Assembly (NCBI RefSeq): GCF_040802235.1
Contig: NC_133161.1
Coordinates: 13,781,001-13,845,000, forward strand
Direction of reading: 5' to 3'
Length of the DNA: 64,000 nucleotides
From: Manis javanica
Lineage: Eukaryota > Chordata > Mammalia > Pholidota > Manidae
The position numbers and the translations under genes were made by a program. The notes under the pieces were generated by a model. It had not been told where the DNA came from, made no database searches, and saw nothing but the letters and a program-made list of their open reading frames with translations. Positions 63,921 to 64,000 of this stretch are shown here, piece after piece (positions within the stretch are counted from its first letter, which is position 1; each line of letters begins with the position of its first letter).

Positions 63921-64000
63921 AAGACTGAGCACTGACCACCTCAGAAGACTTTCCTTTACCTCTTATTATCCACTTAACTCTGAAAAACCTACTCCCTACA

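Larger units (their letters stand above)
55587..64000 (-). other. LUC7L2 intron running off the window
   Basis: It holds two Tigger1 copies, an L1 tail (57361-57685), an ancient MIR/L2-like piece (about 57000-57290), CR1/L3, MER5A and MIR3 pieces, an L2 end (59826-59925), and old L1 (63480-63920). No earlier LUC7L2 exon is visible, so coding for residues 1-52 lies beyond 64000. Confidence 0.7.

Noticed and set aside
1-64000. CRISPR arrays, operons, phage or other prokaryotic systems
   Set aside because: The window is clearly mammalian nuclear DNA; the regular repeats seen are a minisatellite, microsatellites and transposon pieces.

Overview
This is nuclear DNA from a placental mammal. It holds spliced genes with canonical GT-AG introns, one CpG island, and a background of L1, MIR/L2, MaLR and other LTRs, hAT-Charlie and Tigger repeats. 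The youngest L1 copies and the older L1 tails look laurasiatherian. I saw no primate Alu, rodent B1/B2, carnivore tRNA-Lys SINE or ruminant Bov repeats. A pangolin-like genome is my best guess from the L1 tails, but this is a weak inference.

Two protein-coding genes are readable. They lie tail to tail. KLRG2 (+ strand) is complete, with five coding exons between 14134 and 23885. It encodes about 426 residues: a long proline-rich cytoplasmic N-terminus, one membrane segment and a C-type lectin-like domain. LUC7L2 (- strand) is partial. Its last eight coding exons lie between 55586 and 32304 and encode 340 residues, which match the C-terminal part of the family member I recall. The first coding exons (about 52 residues) lie beyond position 64000. 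The convergent KLRG2/LUC7L2 order is the one I know from human 7q34, which supports both calls.

Layout: 1-13.8 kb is intergenic sequence upstream of KLRG2, with several LTRs, L1 and Tigger relics and a 21-bp minisatellite. 13.87-15.06 kb is the KLRG2 CpG-island promoter and first exon. 15-23.9 kb is the rest of KLRG2. 23.9-32.3 kb is the gap between the two 3' ends and includes the LUC7L2 3' UTR. 32.3-64 kb is LUC7L2, mostly AT-rich introns full of repeats. These include an L1 nested in an L1 (47.5-50.8 kb), a 260-bp-arm inverted duplication (53.6-54.4 kb), and a short and a long Tigger1 copy (56.1 and 60.8 kb).

The two genes are not known to work together. KLRG2 is an orphan killer-lectin-like receptor. 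LUC7L2 is a U1 snRNP-associated splicing factor. I found no evidence of a previously undescribed biological system. The most interesting signals are structural features inside LUC7L2 introns: direct repeats bracketing a 30-nt microexon, and a long intronic hairpin.
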